Positions 25,740 through 39,817 of a stretch of 64,000 nucleotides of DNA are shown piece by piece; the stretch's first letter is position 1; each line of letters starts with the position of its first letter. The notes under the pieces were generated by a model. It ran no database searches. It worked only from the letters and a program-made list of their open reading frames with translations, and had not been told where the DNA came from. The position numbers were made by a program, and so were the translations under genes. The stretch comes from Streptomyces sp. NRRL S-118 (GTDB taxonomy: Bacteria; Actinomycetota; Actinomycetes; Streptomycetales; Streptomycetaceae): assembly GCF_000716335.1 (NCBI RefSeq), contig NZ_KL591020.1:70651-134650 (forward strand), in the 5' to 3' direction.

Positions 25740-26684
25740 TCAGCCTACGTCGGTCCCGCCGAGCTTCTCGCCCGCGGTGATCCGCACACCACGGGCCCAG
25801 TCGGCGCCGCGCATCGGCTTCTTGCCCTGGGGCTGGACCCAGAGGAGCTCGACGGCGTGCGAGCCGGTCCCGACGTACACGTTGTTCTTGGCGGCCGACA
25901 GCTCGCCGGGCGCCAGGTCGGTGCGGTCGGGCACCGGGGCGGCCTGGACGACCTTGAGCCGCTCGCCGCGGAAGGCCGACCAGGCGCCGGGCGCGGGGGT
26001 GCAGCCGCGCACGACGCGGTCGACGCGGAGCGCGGGGGCGGTCCAGTCGATGTGCGCGTCCTCGACGGTGATCTTGGGAGCGAGGGTGACGCCGTCGGCG
26101 GGCTGCGGTACGGCCTCGAGGGTGGCGTCCTGGATGCCGTCCATCGTCGCGACGAGCAGCCCGGCGCCGGCGAAGGCGAGCCGGGTGAGCAGGTCGCCGC
26201 TGGTGTCGGTGGGCCGCACCTGCTCGGTGACCACGCCGTAGACGGGCCCCGAGTCCAGTCCCTCCTCGATCAGGAAGGTCGAGGCACCGGTCACCTCGTC
26301 CCCGGCCATGATCGCGTGCTGTACGGGCGCGGCGCCGCGCCAGGCGGGCAGCAGCGAGAAGTGCAGGTTCACCCAGCCGTGCGCGGGGATGTCGAGCGCC
26401 GCCTTGGGCAGCAGGGCCCCGTACGCGACGACCGGGCAGCAGTCGGGCGCGATCTCCCGCAGCCGGGCGAGGAAGTCCTCGTCACGGGGCCGGGCCGGCT
26501 TGAGGACCTCGATGCCCTCCTCCTCGGCGCGGCGGGCTACGGGACTGGCGACCAGCCGGCGGCCGCGCCCGGCGGGCGCGTCGGGGCGGGTGACGACAGC
26601 GGCCACCTCGTGCCGGTCCGAGGCGATCAGGGCGTCCAGGGCGGGTACGGCGACCTCGGGGGTGCCTGCGAAGACGAGCTTCAT
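25740..26684 (-). CDS. fmt: Methionyl-tRNA formyltransferase
   Basis: 314-residue enzyme formylating initiator Met-tRNA with 10-formyl-THF. The N-terminal formyltransferase domain has [13 protein letters not shown] at the start, the folate site [14 protein letters not shown], and [15 protein letters not shown]. The C-terminal OB-like domain begins near 210. The ATG at 26684 is chosen as the family start; 14 extra upstream residues in the ORF are not conserved, and no strong ribosome site is visible for either. First gene of the fmt-rsmB unit. Confidence 0.95.
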   Translation of the reverse strand: MKLVFAGTPEVAVPALDALIASDRHEVAAVVTRPDAPAGRGRRLVASPVARRAEEEGIEVLKPARPRDEDFLARLREIAPDCCPVVAYGALLPKAALDIPAHGWVNLHFSLLPAWRGAAPVQHAIMAGDEVTGASTFLIEEGLDSGPVYGVVTEQVRPTDTSGDLLTRLAFAGAGLLVATMDGIQDATLEAVPQPADGVTLAPKITVEDAHIDWTAPALRVDRVVRGCTPAPGAWSAFRGERLKVVQAAPVPDRTDLAPGELSAAKNNVYVGTGSHAVELLWVQPQGKKPMRGADWARGVRITAGEKLGGTDVG

Positions 26685-26911
26685 CAGTGGCTGACTGCCT
26701 GTCTGTTCGGGGGCGGTGGTGAGCAACGCACCAGTCTATGCGCCGGTGCCGCGGGGGGCGTACGGAGCGGCGTGCGCCCTGCGTATATGCGGATACGCCC
26801 CCGCAGCGTGACCCCGACCGCAGGTGGAGCGTTGGTCAAGCAGAGATTGACCGAAACGGGCCGCCCCGGTGCGGCCCACCCCTTTTCAACGCCGGTTCGA
26901 GAGGCTTGTAA

Positions 26912-27439
26912 ATGGCCGACCACGCAACCCACGACGCCCAAGCCCGGGCAAGCCTGCACCTGTTGGTGCGGGACATCGAGCGGGTCCGCCGGCAGGTGGA
27001 CGCACTGCGCACGCTCACGGCCCAGCTGGGCAATGTGTACCGCCCGCGGCGATCCGGCCCGTCCACGGGCTTCGTCGTCTACGGCAGGGCCCCGGCCCCG
27101 ACCGTCAGGCTCGCGCAGGAGCTGCGGGACAGCGTCGAGACCCTGGTGACCGCGGCGGTCGACTTCGACCGGTCGCTGGGGTTCTCGTGGGACGCCGTGG
27201 GCTCGGCGCTCGGGGTCACCAAGCAGGCGGTCCACCGCCGCTACGGCTCACGCCGTCAGCAGACGGCCGCGCAGGAGGCGGAGCACCCGTCGGAGGCCGG
27301 CGCCACGCGGACGATGCCGGTGGCCCCGCCGTCCGTCCCCTCCGTCCCCGCGGCCCGCTCGATGCCGCCGCAGCCGACGGCGGGCTCGCTGCGCGAGGAC
27401 CCCCGCCCCAGCGCCTTCCCGGCCCCCCGCAACGGCTGA
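26912..27439 (+). CDS. Helix-turn-helix protein of unknown function
   Basis: 175-residue protein I cannot assign to a characterised family. Residues about 14-45 form an amphipathic helix ([19 protein letters not shown]). Residues about 68-88 form another helix, and about 90-112 read [20 protein letters not shown], a convincing helix-turn-helix like sigma region 4. The last 60 residues are Pro/Ala-rich and probably disordered. The ATG has GAGAGG 7 nt upstream. It is divergent from fmt (227-bp gap) and convergent with priA. A DNA-binding role is likely; targets are unknown. Confidence 0.72.
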   Translation: MADHATHDAQARASLHLLVRDIERVRRQVDALRTLTAQLGNVYRPRRSGPSTGFVVYGRAPAPTVRLAQELRDSVETLVTAAVDFDRSLGFSWDAVGSALGVTKQAVHRRYGSRRQQTAAQEAEHPSEAGATRTMPVAPPSVPSVPAARSMPPQPTAGSLREDPRPSAFPAPRNG

Positions 27440-27833
27440 CGCTCCCCCTTCGGCCGCCCCGCCGCCCCTCACGCACGGCGGGGCGGCCGTTCCCGTGCGC
27501 TCGTTGCGGGGGCGGGCGCCTGACTGCGTGCGCCTCCCGGCGCTCGCCTCCCCGCGGGCCCTTCCTGGCAGGCATTCCCGCGCGGACACTCCCCGGACGC
27601 CCGTCCGACCACGAGCGCCTCCGGGCGCTCGCCTCCCCGCGGGCGCCTCCAGGGTGGCGCTCCCGGGCGGCGGCCTCGTACGGGCGCTTCGACGCGGCCG
27701 ATTCCGCAGGGCCCTACCCCAACGGGCCCTCCCGCGCGGCCAACCCCGCGCGGGTCGTACGCCCGCTCGTGCGCCGGAGTCACGTCACGCGTGCGTTCGT
27801 GCGCTGCGGGCGCGCGCCGGCGCCGACGCCGCC
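27440..27833. other. Noncoding gap between the HTH gene and priA
   Basis: 394 bases between convergent genes. The gap contains a pair of 30-bp direct repeats and otherwise low-complexity GC-rich sequence. ORFs crossing it have no ribosome sites. I see no gene. Confidence 0.6.
27530..27644. repeat. Pair of 30-bp direct repeats
   Basis: Copies at 27530-27559 and 27615-27644 match at 29 of 30 positions, 85 bp apart start to start. They are noncoding and of unknown function. Confidence 0.65.
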
Positions 27834-29984
27834 TCAGCCGATGTCCGGCGGGTCGACGCGGACGCGGACCGGGTCCGCCGCGCCCCGCGCGAGACGCCCC
27901 GCCTGCGCGGACTTCAGCGCGGCGGCCAGCGCGGCACCGCTGCCCGGCGGGACGCGCAGCAGCGCCCGTTCCCACACCTCGCCCGGCGGAGGATCGCCCG
28001 GGCGGCGTGGCGCGCCCGGCGGTGGGGGCGGCAGGGGCACCGGCCCCAGCACCTCCGTCTCGTGCGGCAGCTCCGCGGCCGCGAGGAACGCCGCCACCGC
28101 CTCCGCCCGCCCGGTCACCGACGCCATCCGCGAGACCGGGGGGAAGCCCAGCTCCGCCCGCTCGGCGAGTTCCCGCTGCGCGTGGCCCACCGGGTCCCAG
28201 CGGACCAGCGCCTGCACCGGCCGCAGCGTGGGCTCGGCGACCACCACGACCGTGCCGCCCTCGCTCTGGCTGCGCACCAGCGAGGCCGCGTCGATCCAGC
28301 GCCGCAGCGCCTCCTCACCGGCGCGCAGGTCGGGCCGCCCGAGCATGGCCCAGCCGTCGAGCAGCAGCGCCGCCGCGTAGCCGCCCTCCGCGACCGGCTC
28401 CGCGCCCGGGGTGCTCACCACCAGCGCGGGCCGTGCGGGCACCGAGTCCAGCACGTGGTCCCGCCCCGACGTACGGACCGGTACCGCCGGGAACGCCCGC
28501 CCGAGTTCCTCCGCCGTGCGCCGGGCGCCCACCACCTGAGCCCGCAGCCGCGTGGAGCCGCACTCGACGCAGTGCCAGCCCGGGGCGCCCCGTCCGCACC
28601 AGCCGCACCGCAGCTCCTGCTGCTCCGGCGCCTCCAGCGGCCCCGCGCAGTGCCGGCACCGTGCGGGTGCACGGCACCGCTCGCAGGCCAGCTTCGGTAC
28701 GTACCCCCGCCGCGGCACCTGCACCAGCACCGGCCCGGACTTCAGGCCGTCCCGTACGGTCTGCCAGGCCAGTGACGGCAGGCGGGCGGCCCGGGCGGCC
28801 TCGTCCCGCGCGAGCTCGCCGTCCCCGACGGTCCGCACGAGCGGCGCGGCGGCGCGCACCTGGTCGCGGGGTGCCACCAGCGGCCGTGCCCAGCCGCTCT
28901 CGACGAGCTGCGCGGCCTCCACGGTGCAGCTCGTGCCGCCCAGGAGGAAACCGCACCTGTCGTGCGCGGCGCGCAGCAGCAGCACTTCGCGCGCGTGGGG
29001 CAGCGGCGCGTGCTGTTCGCTGTGGCTGGAGTCCCCGTCGTCCCACAGGGCCACGAGCCCGAGATCCGCCACGGGCGCGAACATCGCCGCGCGCGTGCCG
29101 ACGACGGCGCGCACGGCACCGCGCCGCACCGCGAGCCACTGCGCGTACCGCTTCTCGGGGCCCGCCTCGGCGGTCAGCAGCGCGTGCCGCCCCTCCCCCA
29201 GTATGTCCATGAGGGCCGCGTCCACCCGCGCGGCGGCCCGCCCGTCGGGCACCACGACCAGGGCGCCGCGCCCGGATGCCAGGGTGGCGCCCACCGCCCG
29301 GGCGAGCTCCTCCGCCCAGTGCGGGCCGGGCAGCGCGTTCCACACGGCCCTCGGCGAACCGCCCTGCGCCAGGGAGCGCAGGAAGGCAGCGCCCTGCGCG
29401 TACCGCTCCCACGTCCCGGCGCCGGGTGCCGGGGGCGGCGGCAGCGGCTGCGGCGACGGCCGCCCCTCCGCACGGGCGTTGCGCGGCGGGATCGCCAGCT
29501 GCAGCACATCGGCGAGGCTCCCGGCATACCGGTCGGCCACCGCCCGGGCCAGGCCCAGCAGCTCCGGACTGAGCACCGGCTCGGGCGAGACGACGCCGGC
29601 GAGCGCCGCGAGGGGTCCGGAGTAGTCGGACTCGGCCCGCCGCTCGACCAGGAACCCGTCGATGAGCCGACCGCCCTCGCGCCGCCCGTCCCGCACCTGG
29701 TGCGACCCGGCCCCGAACCGCACCCGTACCCGCACCCCCGGCTGCGCCGCGGCGTCGAGCTCCTCGGGCACGGCGTAGTCGAAGAACTGGTCGAGGTGGA
29801 GCACGCCCTTGTTCACCACGACGCGCGCGACGGGCAGCTCCTTGGCCAGCGCCGCCCCCCGCCATGTCCGGGGCTTGGCCCGCGGCACCTTGGCCTTGCG
29901 CACGGTTTCGCGTATGAGCGCGAGCTGCTCGGGCGGCTCGGCCGCCCCGCCGCCGCCCTCCGGCTTCCCGTCCCCGCTGCTCAC
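27834..29984 (-). CDS. priA: PriA-like primosomal protein N', helicase motifs degenerate
   Basis: 716-residue PriA homologue. The N-terminal 3'-DNA-binding domain (about residues 45-150; LDQFFDYAVPEELD) and the C-terminal zinc-binding region (about 435-485, with paired Cys motifs such as CERCRAPARCRHC and CGWCGRGAPGWHCVEC) are clear. The helicase core lacks a Walker A GxGKT: PGPHWAEELARA stands in its place, and the DEAH-type motif is LWDDGDSSH. This matches the known actinobacterial pattern in which PriA has lost ATPase motifs, so replication-restart help without helicase activity is likely. The GTG at 29984 has AGGA 8 nt upstream; an in-frame GTG lies 6 nt earlier. Confidence 0.88.
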   Translation of the reverse strand: MSSGDGKPEGGGGAAEPPEQLALIRETVRKAKVPRAKPRTWRGAALAKELPVARVVVNKGVLHLDQFFDYAVPEELDAAAQPGVRVRVRFGAGSHQVRDGRREGGRLIDGFLVERRAESDYSGPLAALAGVVSPEPVLSPELLGLARAVADRYAGSLADVLQLAIPPRNARAEGRPSPQPLPPPPAPGAGTWERYAQGAAFLRSLAQGGSPRAVWNALPGPHWAEELARAVGATLASGRGALVVVPDGRAAARVDAALMDILGEGRHALLTAEAGPEKRYAQWLAVRRGAVRAVVGTRAAMFAPVADLGLVALWDDGDSSHSEQHAPLPHAREVLLLRAAHDRCGFLLGGTSCTVEAAQLVESGWARPLVAPRDQVRAAAPLVRTVGDGELARDEAARAARLPSLAWQTVRDGLKSGPVLVQVPRRGYVPKLACERCRAPARCRHCAGPLEAPEQQELRCGWCGRGAPGWHCVECGSTRLRAQVVGARRTAEELGRAFPAVPVRTSGRDHVLDSVPARPALVVSTPGAEPVAEGGYAAALLLDGWAMLGRPDLRAGEEALRRWIDAASLVRSQSEGGTVVVVAEPTLRPVQALVRWDPVGHAQRELAERAELGFPPVSRMASVTGRAEAVAAFLAAAELPHETEVLGPVPLPPPPPGAPRRPGDPPPGEVWERALLRVPPGSGAALAAALKSAQAGRLARGAADPVRVRVDPPDIG

Positions 29985-30067
29985 AGCCACATTCCTACCA
30001 GACCTCACTGACACCGCCCGCTGCCGCGGCGGGGCGGTGCGGGCGCCCCGGTGCACCGTCCCGGGAA

Positions 30068-30109
30068 CGCCGAAGTCCGGCACCCGTTGCGGGGTGCCGG
30101 ACTTCGGCG
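30068..30109 (-). terminator. Strong hairpin terminator downstream of metK
   Basis: Perfect 18-bp stem (30068-30085 with 30092-30109) and a 6-nt loop, 17 nt beyond the metK stop. Confidence 0.8.
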
Positions 30110-30125
30110 AGCGGTGCGGGGCGGG

Positions 30126-31334
<1,209 letters not shown>

Positions 31335-31586
31335 AACGCTCCCTGGGTTTGCAGCGGCTGCTGGCTGATCGTTTGCGGACCGGCAGGGGGCTGCGCCCCG
31401 CGTCGTTCCGTGGACAGTTTATCGGGCACTCCCGTCCGTCGGACCAGGTGTCTCGCACCGTGGGAGTCGGATCGGCCACGTCGAGCTCCCTGAGGCGCGT
31501 GTTCCGCCTCCCCGTCCATGAACAGAACGCCGGTCTTCATACGGTTTCATCCCGCCGACGGGACGAATGTGACATTCATCGGGGTT

Positions 31587-32798
31587 TCATGCGAATCGCC
31601 CCAGACGGGGGACGACGAGATCCCAGACGGTGTCGGCGAGCGCTTCCTTGGGGCCGTAGGGAACAGGCGTCTCGGTGCCGTCCGCCGCAAGCACCACGGC
31701 CTCGTTCTCCGCTGATCCGAAGGTCTTGCGCTCCCCCACCTCGTTCACCACGAGGAAGTCGCACCCCTTGCGGCGCAGCTTCTCCCGACCATTGGCCAAA
31801 ACATCATCCGTCTCGGCGGCGAATCCGACCACGACTTGATCAGGTCGGGCCCGCTCGGCGGAGATCTCGGCCAGGATGTCCGGGTTGCGGACCAGAGCGA
31901 CGGGCGCCGGCTCCTGGCCCTCCCGCTTCTTGATCTTCCCTTCGGCGTACGTGGCGGGACGGAAGTCCGCGACGGCCGCGGCCATCACCACGGCGTCCGC
32001 GTCCGGAGCCGCCTTGAGCACGGCCTCGCGCAGCTGCACGGCGGTCCCGACGTGGACCACGTCGACGCCGGCCGGGTCGGCCATGCCGGTGTTCGCCTCG
32101 ATGAGCGTCACCCGGGCGCCCCGCGCCGCCGCGGTCCTGGCCAGGGCGTACCCCTGCTTCCCGGAGGAACGGTTCCCCAGGTACCGGACCGGGTCCAGCG
32201 GCTCACGCGTACCGCCCGCGCTGATGACGACGTGGCGGCCCGCGAGGTCGGGGGCGGCGGCGCCGCGCGCCAGCACCCGCCGGCAGACCTCGAAGATCTC
32301 GTCGGGCTCGGGCAGCCGGCCCTTGCCCGTGTCGGCGCCGGTGAGGCGGCCCACGGCGGGGTCGACGACCACGGCGCCGCGCCGCCGCAGCGTGGCGACG
32401 TTCTCCTGGGTGGCGGGGTGCTCCCACATCTCGGTGTGCATGGCGGGGGCGAATACGACCGGGCACCGCGCGGTGAGCAGGGTGTTGGTGAGCAGGTCGT
32501 CGGCGAGCCCGTGCGCCGCCTTGGCCAGCATGTCGGCGGTGGCGGGGGCGACGACGACGAGGTCGGCCTGCTGTCCGATCCGCACGTGCGGGACCTCGTG
32601 CACGTCGGACCAGACCTCGGTGGCGACCGGATTGCCGGAGAGGGCGGACCAGGTGGCGGCGCCCACGAAGTGCAGCGCGGAGCCGGTCGGGACCACCCGC
32701 ACGTCGTGACCCGACTCGGTCAGCCGCCTCAGCAGCTCGCAGGCCTTGTAGGCGGCGATGCCGCCGCTGACGCCCAGGACGACCTTCGGCTTGTGCAC
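31587..32798 (-). CDS. coaBC: Bifunctional phosphopantothenoylcysteine decarboxylase/synthase
   Basis: 403-residue CoA-biosynthesis enzyme. The N-terminal flavin-dependent CoaC domain (about residues 1-180) has VVLGVSGGIAAYKACELLR and the PAMHTEMW motif. The C-terminal CoaB synthase domain (about 185-400) has SAGGTREPLDPVRYLGN and KKREGQEPAPVALVRNPDIL. The GTG at 32798 is selected because GAGGAGG lies 5 nt upstream. It is downstream of rpoZ, separated by a hairpin, as is common in actinobacteria. Confidence 0.95.
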   Translation of the reverse strand: MHKPKVVLGVSGGIAAYKACELLRRLTESGHDVRVVPTGSALHFVGAATWSALSGNPVATEVWSDVHEVPHVRIGQQADLVVVAPATADMLAKAAHGLADDLLTNTLLTARCPVVFAPAMHTEMWEHPATQENVATLRRRGAVVVDPAVGRLTGADTGKGRLPEPDEIFEVCRRVLARGAAAPDLAGRHVVISAGGTREPLDPVRYLGNRSSGKQGYALARTAAARGARVTLIEANTGMADPAGVDVVHVGTAVQLREAVLKAAPDADAVVMAAAVADFRPATYAEGKIKKREGQEPAPVALVRNPDILAEISAERARPDQVVVGFAAETDDVLANGREKLRRKGCDFLVVNEVGERKTFGSAENEAVVLAADGTETPVPYGPKEALADTVWDLVVPRLGRFA

Positions 32799-32840
32799 TC
32801 GTGCCTCCTCAAGGCAATGACACACCGCAATGACACACCA

Positions 32841-32871
32841 CAGGCCCGGCGGACGGTTCCCGCCGGGCCTG
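32841..32871 (-). terminator. Hairpin terminator between rpoZ and coaBC
   Basis: Perfect 12-bp stem (32841-32852 with 32860-32871) and a 7-nt loop, about 30 nt after the rpoZ stop. Confidence 0.65.
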
Positions 32872-32901
32872 CGAACGACGTGCTGAAACGCTGGGTGCTG
32901 C

Positions 32902-33174
32902 TTACTGTGCCGGGCCCTCGACGGCCTCGGAGGTCAGCAGACCCGCGTTGATCTCGCGCAGGGCGATCGAGAGCGGCTTCTCGTGGACGTGGGTGTCCAC
33001 CAGCGGACCGACGTACTCCAGCAGGCCCTCACCGAGCTGCGAGTAGTACGCGTTGATCTGACGCGCGCGCTTGGCCGCGTAGATCACGAGGCTGTACTTC
33101 GAGTCAGTGGCCTCGAGCAGCTCGTCGATCGGCGGGTTGATGATGCCCTCGGGCGCAGTGATGGAAGAGGACAC
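32902..33174 (-). CDS. rpoZ: RNA polymerase omega subunit
   Basis: 90-residue small RNA polymerase subunit that assists beta-prime folding and assembly. Landmarks are [29 protein letters not shown] and the [16 protein letters not shown]-terminal helix. The GTG start has GGAAGG upstream. It sits 29 bp after gmk, the standard gmk-rpoZ-coaBC order. Confidence 0.95.
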   Translation of the reverse strand: MSSSITAPEGIINPPIDELLEATDSKYSLVIYAAKRARQINAYYSQLGEGLLEYVGPLVDTHVHEKPLSIALREINAGLLTSEAVEGPAQ

Positions 33175-33203
33175 GCTCTACCTTCCGAAAAAGTGGACAA
33201 AGA

Positions 33204-33773
33204 TCAAACAACTCGCATCAAGGCTAGCAGCTCACGCGCCACGTCCTCGACCGAGGTGTTGACCAGGGTGGTGTCGAACTCGGATTCGGCCGCGAGCTCG
33301 ATCCTGGCGGCTGCGAGGCGGCGCTCGATGACCTCCGGCGGCTCGGTGCCCCGACCGGTGAGCCGGCGGACCAGTTCGTCCCAGCTCGGCGGTGCGAGGA
33401 AGACCAGCTGGGCCTCGGGCATCGACTCGCGGACGAGCCGGGCGCCCTGGAGGTCGATCTCCAGCAGGACCGGCTCGCCCGACTCCAGCCGCTCCATGAC
33501 GGCGCGGCGCGGAGTGCCGTAGCGGTTGCCCGCGAACTCGGCCCATTCCAGCAGCTCGCCGTTGGCGATCAGCTTGTCGAACTCGTCGTCGGTGACGAAG
33601 TAGTACTGGACGCCGTCCCGCTCGCCGGGTCGCGGCTTACGGGTCGTGGCGGACACCGACAGCCAGACCTCGGGGTGCACCTTGCGCATATGAGCGACGA
33701 CCGTGCTCTTGCCGACCCCGGAGGGGCCGGAGAGCACGGTCAGCCGCGGACGTACGTCCGATGTTGCAGCCAT
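33204..33773 (-). CDS. gmk: Guanylate kinase
   Basis: 189-residue kinase phosphorylating GMP to GDP. The P-loop [14 protein letters not shown] is at residues 16-29, the GMP-binding block [15 protein letters not shown] follows, and [14 protein letters not shown] and [13 protein letters not shown] are intact. It lies between sIHF and rpoZ on the same strand, with 49-bp and 29-bp gaps, consistent with one operon. Confidence 0.96.
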   Translation of the reverse strand: MAATSDVRPRLTVLSGPSGVGKSTVVAHMRKVHPEVWLSVSATTRKPRPGERDGVQYYFVTDDEFDKLIANGELLEWAEFAGNRYGTPRRAVMERLESGEPVLLEIDLQGARLVRESMPEAQLVFLAPPSWDELVRRLTGRGTEPPEVIERRLAAARIELAAESEFDTTLVNTSVEDVARELLALMRVV

Positions 33774-33822
33774 GGGGCGATTATTCCAGGTTTACCTCGG
33801 TGCCCCGGACCGGCCCCGGAAC

Positions 33823-34146
33823 TCAGGCTCCGGTGCCGCCGAACTCGCGCTCCAGGGACGCGATCTGGTTGGAGCCGAGGCCACGCACGCGACGGCTCTC
33901 GGAGATGCCCAGCCGCTCCATGATCTGCTTGGCGCGGACCTTGCCCACGCCCGGCAGCGACTCGAGGAGGGCGGACACCTTCATCTTGCCGATGACGTCG
34001 TTCTTCTGGCCCTGCTGGATGACGTCGTGGAGGGAGGCACCGGAGTGCTTGAGTCGATTCTTGACCTCGGCCCGCTCCCGGCGAGCCGCGGCGGCCTTTT
34101 CGAGCGCGGCTGCGCGCTGTTCAGGGGTAAGGGGCGGAAGAGCCAC
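33823..34146 (-). CDS. Actinobacterial integration host factor (sIHF)
   Basis: 107-residue nucleoid-associated protein specific to actinobacteria. It has a long N-terminal helix (LTPEQRAAALEKAAAARRER) and a helix-two-turns-helix DNA-binding core with the SLPGVGKVRAKQIMERLGI motif. In Streptomyces, sIHF affects nucleoid compaction, sporulation and antibiotic production. The GTG at 34146 is chosen because it gives the family length and has GAGGTG 8 nt upstream; the longer ORF adds an unrelated leader. A good promoter lies at 34194-34222. Confidence 0.92.
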   Translation of the reverse strand: MALPPLTPEQRAAALEKAAAARRERAEVKNRLKHSGASLHDVIQQGQKNDVIGKMKVSALLESLPGVGKVRAKQIMERLGISESRRVRGLGSNQIASLEREFGGTGA

Positions 34147-34193
34147 GCCTACGTCACCTCGGATGTCGAACTGTCGGATACGGACCGGTGAGG

Positions 34194-34222
34194 AACCTAG
34201 TCGGCCCACACCAGGGGAGCAA
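34194..34222 (-). promoter_or_regulatory. Housekeeping-type promoter of the sIHF gene
   Basis: On the minus strand TTGCTC (34222-34217), a 17-bp spacer, then TAGGTT (34199-34194): close to the SigHrdB consensus. The predicted transcript start is about 40 nt before the GTG. Confidence 0.5.
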
Positions 34223-34399
34223 CGAGCAACGCAGTGCACGTTGGCTCTGCGACGGAGACTAGCGGCCATGGCCGCCGGAGTCAGCGAGAACAGACGAAAA
34301 GTCCTGGTCAGGATCGAGACAGCGCGACATAACAGGCATATCGCCTCGGTTTTGGGGGCGAATCCGGCGAATGAAGATCATCAAGGGTGTTCCAGCCCC

Positions 34400-34415
34400 T
34401 GTGAGACGCGTCACA
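34400..34415. promoter_or_regulatory. Perfect CRP-type palindrome
   Basis: TGTGA-N6-TCACA, an exact match to the consensus bound by Crp/GlxR family proteins. It lies 254 bp upstream of the sIHF start and 17 bp from the pyrF terminator. The target gene is uncertain; sIHF is the only one it precedes. Confidence 0.5.
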
Positions 34416-34431
34416 AGGAGCGAAAACGGCA

Positions 34432-34462
34432 GCCCGCGGCCACCGGGAACGTGGCCGCGGGC
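34432..34462 (-). terminator. Hairpin terminator downstream of pyrF
   Basis: Perfect 12-bp stem (34432-34443 with 34451-34462) and a 7-nt loop, 25 nt after the pyrF stop. It closes the pyrimidine cluster. Confidence 0.7.
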
Positions 34463-34487
34463 CGGTGCGCGGGAGCCCCCGCGCCGG

Positions 34488-35326
34488 TCAGGAGCCGGTC
34501 GCCTCGCGCACCTCGTCCGCGTACCGCAGGGCCGCCCCGCGCAGCGCCGCCGCGTCCGGACCGTGGCGCAGCACGCCCCGGCTGACGTTCGGCACGACGT
34601 TGCGCACGGCGGCGCCGAAGACGCGCGGCAGGTCCGCCGGGGTGGCGCCCTGCGCGCCGATGCCGGGTGCGAGCAGCGGGCCGTTGATGTCGAGGTCGTA
34701 CGAGGAGAGGTCCCCGAGCGTGGCGCCGACGACCGCGCCGAAGGAGCCCATCGGCCGGGCTCCGGCGTTGTCCCGGGCGAGGTGGGCGAGCATGGTCGCG
34801 CCGACGGTGCGGCCGTCCTCGCGCGTCGCCCGCTGCACCTCGGCGCCCTCCGGGTTGGAGGTGAGCGCGAGGACGAAGAGCCCGGCGCCGCTCTCCCGCG
34901 CCAGGTCGACGGCCGGCTTCAGCGAGCCGTACCCCAGGTACGGGGAGACGGTCAGCGCGTCCGAGAAGAGCGGGGAGTCCTTGCGCAGGTAGGTCTCGGC
35001 GTAGGCGGCCATGGTGGAGCCGATGTCGCCGCGCTTGGCGTCCATGACGACCAGCGCGCCCGCGTCGCGCAGGTCCGCGACGGCCCGCTCCAGGACGGCG
35101 ATGCCGCGCGAGCCGAACCGCTCGAAGAAGGCGCTCTGCGGCTTGAAGACGGCGACGGTGCCGGCGAGGGCGTCGACGACCGTGCGCGTGAAGGCCTCCA
35201 GGCCCGCCACGTCGTCGTTCAGGCCCCAGTCGGCCAGCAGGGAGCCGTGCGGGTCGATGCCGACGCACAGCGGGCCACGGGCGTCCATGGCGGCGCGCAG
35301 CCGGGCGCCGAAGGGGGCGAGCGGGC

Positions 35327-35330
<4 letters not shown>
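34488..35330 (-). CDS. pyrF: Orotidine 5'-phosphate decarboxylase
   Basis: 280-residue enzyme converting OMP to UMP, of the longer actinobacterial type. Landmarks are [14 protein letters not shown] near the start, [12 protein letters not shown], the catalytic [14 protein letters not shown] with the Lys-Asp pair, and [10 protein letters not shown] at the phosphate site. The ATG overlaps the pyrD stop by 4 nt, so the two are translationally coupled. It ends in a strong hairpin. Confidence 0.96.
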
Positions 35331-36430
<1,100 letters not shown>

Positions 36431-36459
36431 GTGTGTCCTCATGAACGACTTCATGAGAA

Positions 36460-36490
36460 GGGGGACACCGGTCTGCTGCCGGTGCCCCCC
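36460..36490 (-). terminator. Hairpin between carB and pyrD (terminator or attenuator)
   Basis: An 11-bp stem with a single-base bulge, an outer G5/C5 block and an inner CACCGG/CCGGTG, in the 75-bp carB-pyrD gap and 16-46 nt beyond the carB stop. It may reduce read-through from carAB into pyrDF. Confidence 0.55.
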
Positions 36491-36505
36491 TCCCCCGTGG
36501 GCTGG

Positions 36506-39809
<3,304 letters not shown>

Positions 39810-39817
<8 letters not shown>

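Larger units (their letters stand above)
34147..34487. other. Regulatory gap between sIHF and pyrF
   Basis: 341 bases with the sIHF promoter, a relatively AT-rich upstream segment, a perfect CRP-type palindrome and the pyrF terminator. I see no gene. Confidence 0.6.

Noticed and set aside
31335..31586. Possible SAM riboswitch upstream of metK
   Set aside because: I looked for paired stems and a core like known SAM classes on the minus strand and found only a short GC hairpin near 31380-31405; not supported.
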